The position numbers and the translations under genes were made by a program. Under the pieces are notes generated by a model, which saw nothing but the letters and a program-made list of their open reading frames with translations, did not search any database and was not told the DNA's origin. Source: Candidatus Segetimicrobium genomatis (GTDB taxonomy: Bacteria; Sysuimicrobiota; Sysuimicrobiia; Sysuimicrobiales; Segetimicrobiaceae). Taken from it: a stretch of DNA of 55,213 nucleotides. The stretch spans positions 1 through 55,213 of the forward strand of contig VBAK01000151.1 in assembly GCA_005882275.1 (NCBI GenBank), written 5' to 3'. Below, piece by piece: positions 53,174 to 55,213 of the stretch. The first letter of the stretch is position 1; every line of letters starts with the position of its first letter.

Positions 53174-53598
53174 GTTCCGATTCCGTCGAGATCCTGCTGG
53201 TGGAAGACAACGCCAGCCACGCGGAGATGACCATCCGCGCGCTGCGGAAGCACGGGATCTCCAATCATATTCAGGTGGCCAGGGACGGGGCGGAGGCGGT
53301 GGAATTTCTCTTCTCCAACGGTCCAAAGCCCGGCGGGGTCCCGCGGCTGGTCCTTCTCGACCTGAAGCTCCCCAAGATCGACGGGATCGAAGTGCTCCGC
53401 CGGATCAAGGGGGATCCCCGGACCCAGAAGATCCCCGTGGTCATGCTGACCTCGTCGCACGAGGATCACGATCTCCAGGCCTGCTACGAATTGGGGGTCA
53501 ACAGCTACATCGTCAAGCCGGTCGATTTTCAGCAGTTCACCGACGCCGTCCGCTCGTTGGGCCTCTACTGGATGCTGCTCAACCGCTTTCCAACCTGA
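53170..53598 (+). CDS. Receiver-only response regulator (Rcp1-like)
   Basis: A 142-residue single-domain response regulator. Acidic pocket Glu12-Asp13 (LLVEDN), phospho-acceptor Asp64 ([12 protein letters not shown]), Thr94 and Lys116 (YIVKPVDF) are present. There is no output domain. It resembles cyanobacterial phytochrome-partner regulators. It overlaps the kinase stop by 4 bases and is surely its cognate partner. Confidence 0.93.
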   Translation: MSSDSVEILLVEDNASHAEMTIRALRKHGISNHIQVARDGAEAVEFLFSNGPKPGGVPRLVLLDLKLPKIDGIEVLRRIKGDPRTQKIPVVMLTSSHEDHDLQACYELGVNSYIVKPVDFQQFTDAVRSLGLYWMLLNRFPT

Positions 53599-53602
53599 CG
53601 CA

Positions 53603-55213
<1,611 letters not shown>

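Overview
This is 55.2 kb of very GC-rich bacterial DNA. Many genes start with GTG or TTG, and runs of co-directional genes overlap by 1-4 bases. The gene order (tuf, S10-spc-alpha operons, ecfA1-ecfA2-ecfT-truA), an IreB/ReoM gene beside murA, Cys4-type S14/L36/S4/Adk and a type-Z S14 point to a Terrabacteria-type organism. A high-GC, poorly sampled lineage (Armatimonadota, CSP1-3/Sysuimicrobiota or a Firmicutes-like relative) is my best guess, but this is inference; no marker here fixes the phylum.

Region 1 (1-19.8 kb, all +): the 3' end of tuf, a cloverleaf-like palindromic element, then an almost gapless ribosomal superoperon (rpsJ to rplO, secY, adk, map, KOW protein, infA, rpmJ, rpsM, rpsK, rpsD, rpoA, rplQ). 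An ECF vitamin-transporter energising module and truA follow. L5 carries an unusual repetitive N-terminal extension of about 157 residues. Region 2 (19.9-26.1 kb): tRNA-Ile2(CAU), a small basic protein, a sugar ABC transporter on the - strand, and a + strand menG/ubiE, ireB/reoM, murA, tRNA-Val(UAC) run.

Region 3 (26.0-34.3 kb) is accessory DNA. The 3' end of tRNA-Val recurs twice downstream: 42 nt with one mismatch at 27061, and 18 nt exact at 32060. These copies delimit two cargo segments. One holds a TumE/TumA-type toxin-antitoxin pair. The other holds a GH51 alpha-L-arabinofuranosidase with its own three-gene ABC transporter. A VapBC pair and an orphan solute-binding protein follow. I read this as a layered tRNA-targeted island that has lost any integrase.

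Region 4 (34.4-45.5 kb) is a mixed set: a hotdog thioesterase, DUF2630, a 25-bp-periodic repeat patch, a secreted YVTN propeller, malate synthase, a secreted S53 peptidase, a secreted phosphoesterase, a zinc-finger-like protein, a Tat-exported aldo/keto reductase and a YcaQ-type glycosylase. Region 5 (45.5-51.1 kb) is redox-flavoured: a secreted helical protein, divergent SufR-like and Crp/Fnr-like regulators, a di-haem cytochrome, an FAD reductase, a Rieske ferredoxin and a Cys-rich peptide. Region 6 (51.3 kb to the end) is a PAS histidine kinase, a receiver-only regulator, and a receiver-PAS-kinase hybrid that runs off the window.

The most unusual theme is short dispersed repeats inside or beside conserved genes. 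A 132-bp repeat block is inserted in frame in the signal peptide of an ABC binding protein, a relative of its 22-bp unit sits between rpsH and rplF, and a different 42-bp repeat builds the L5 extension.
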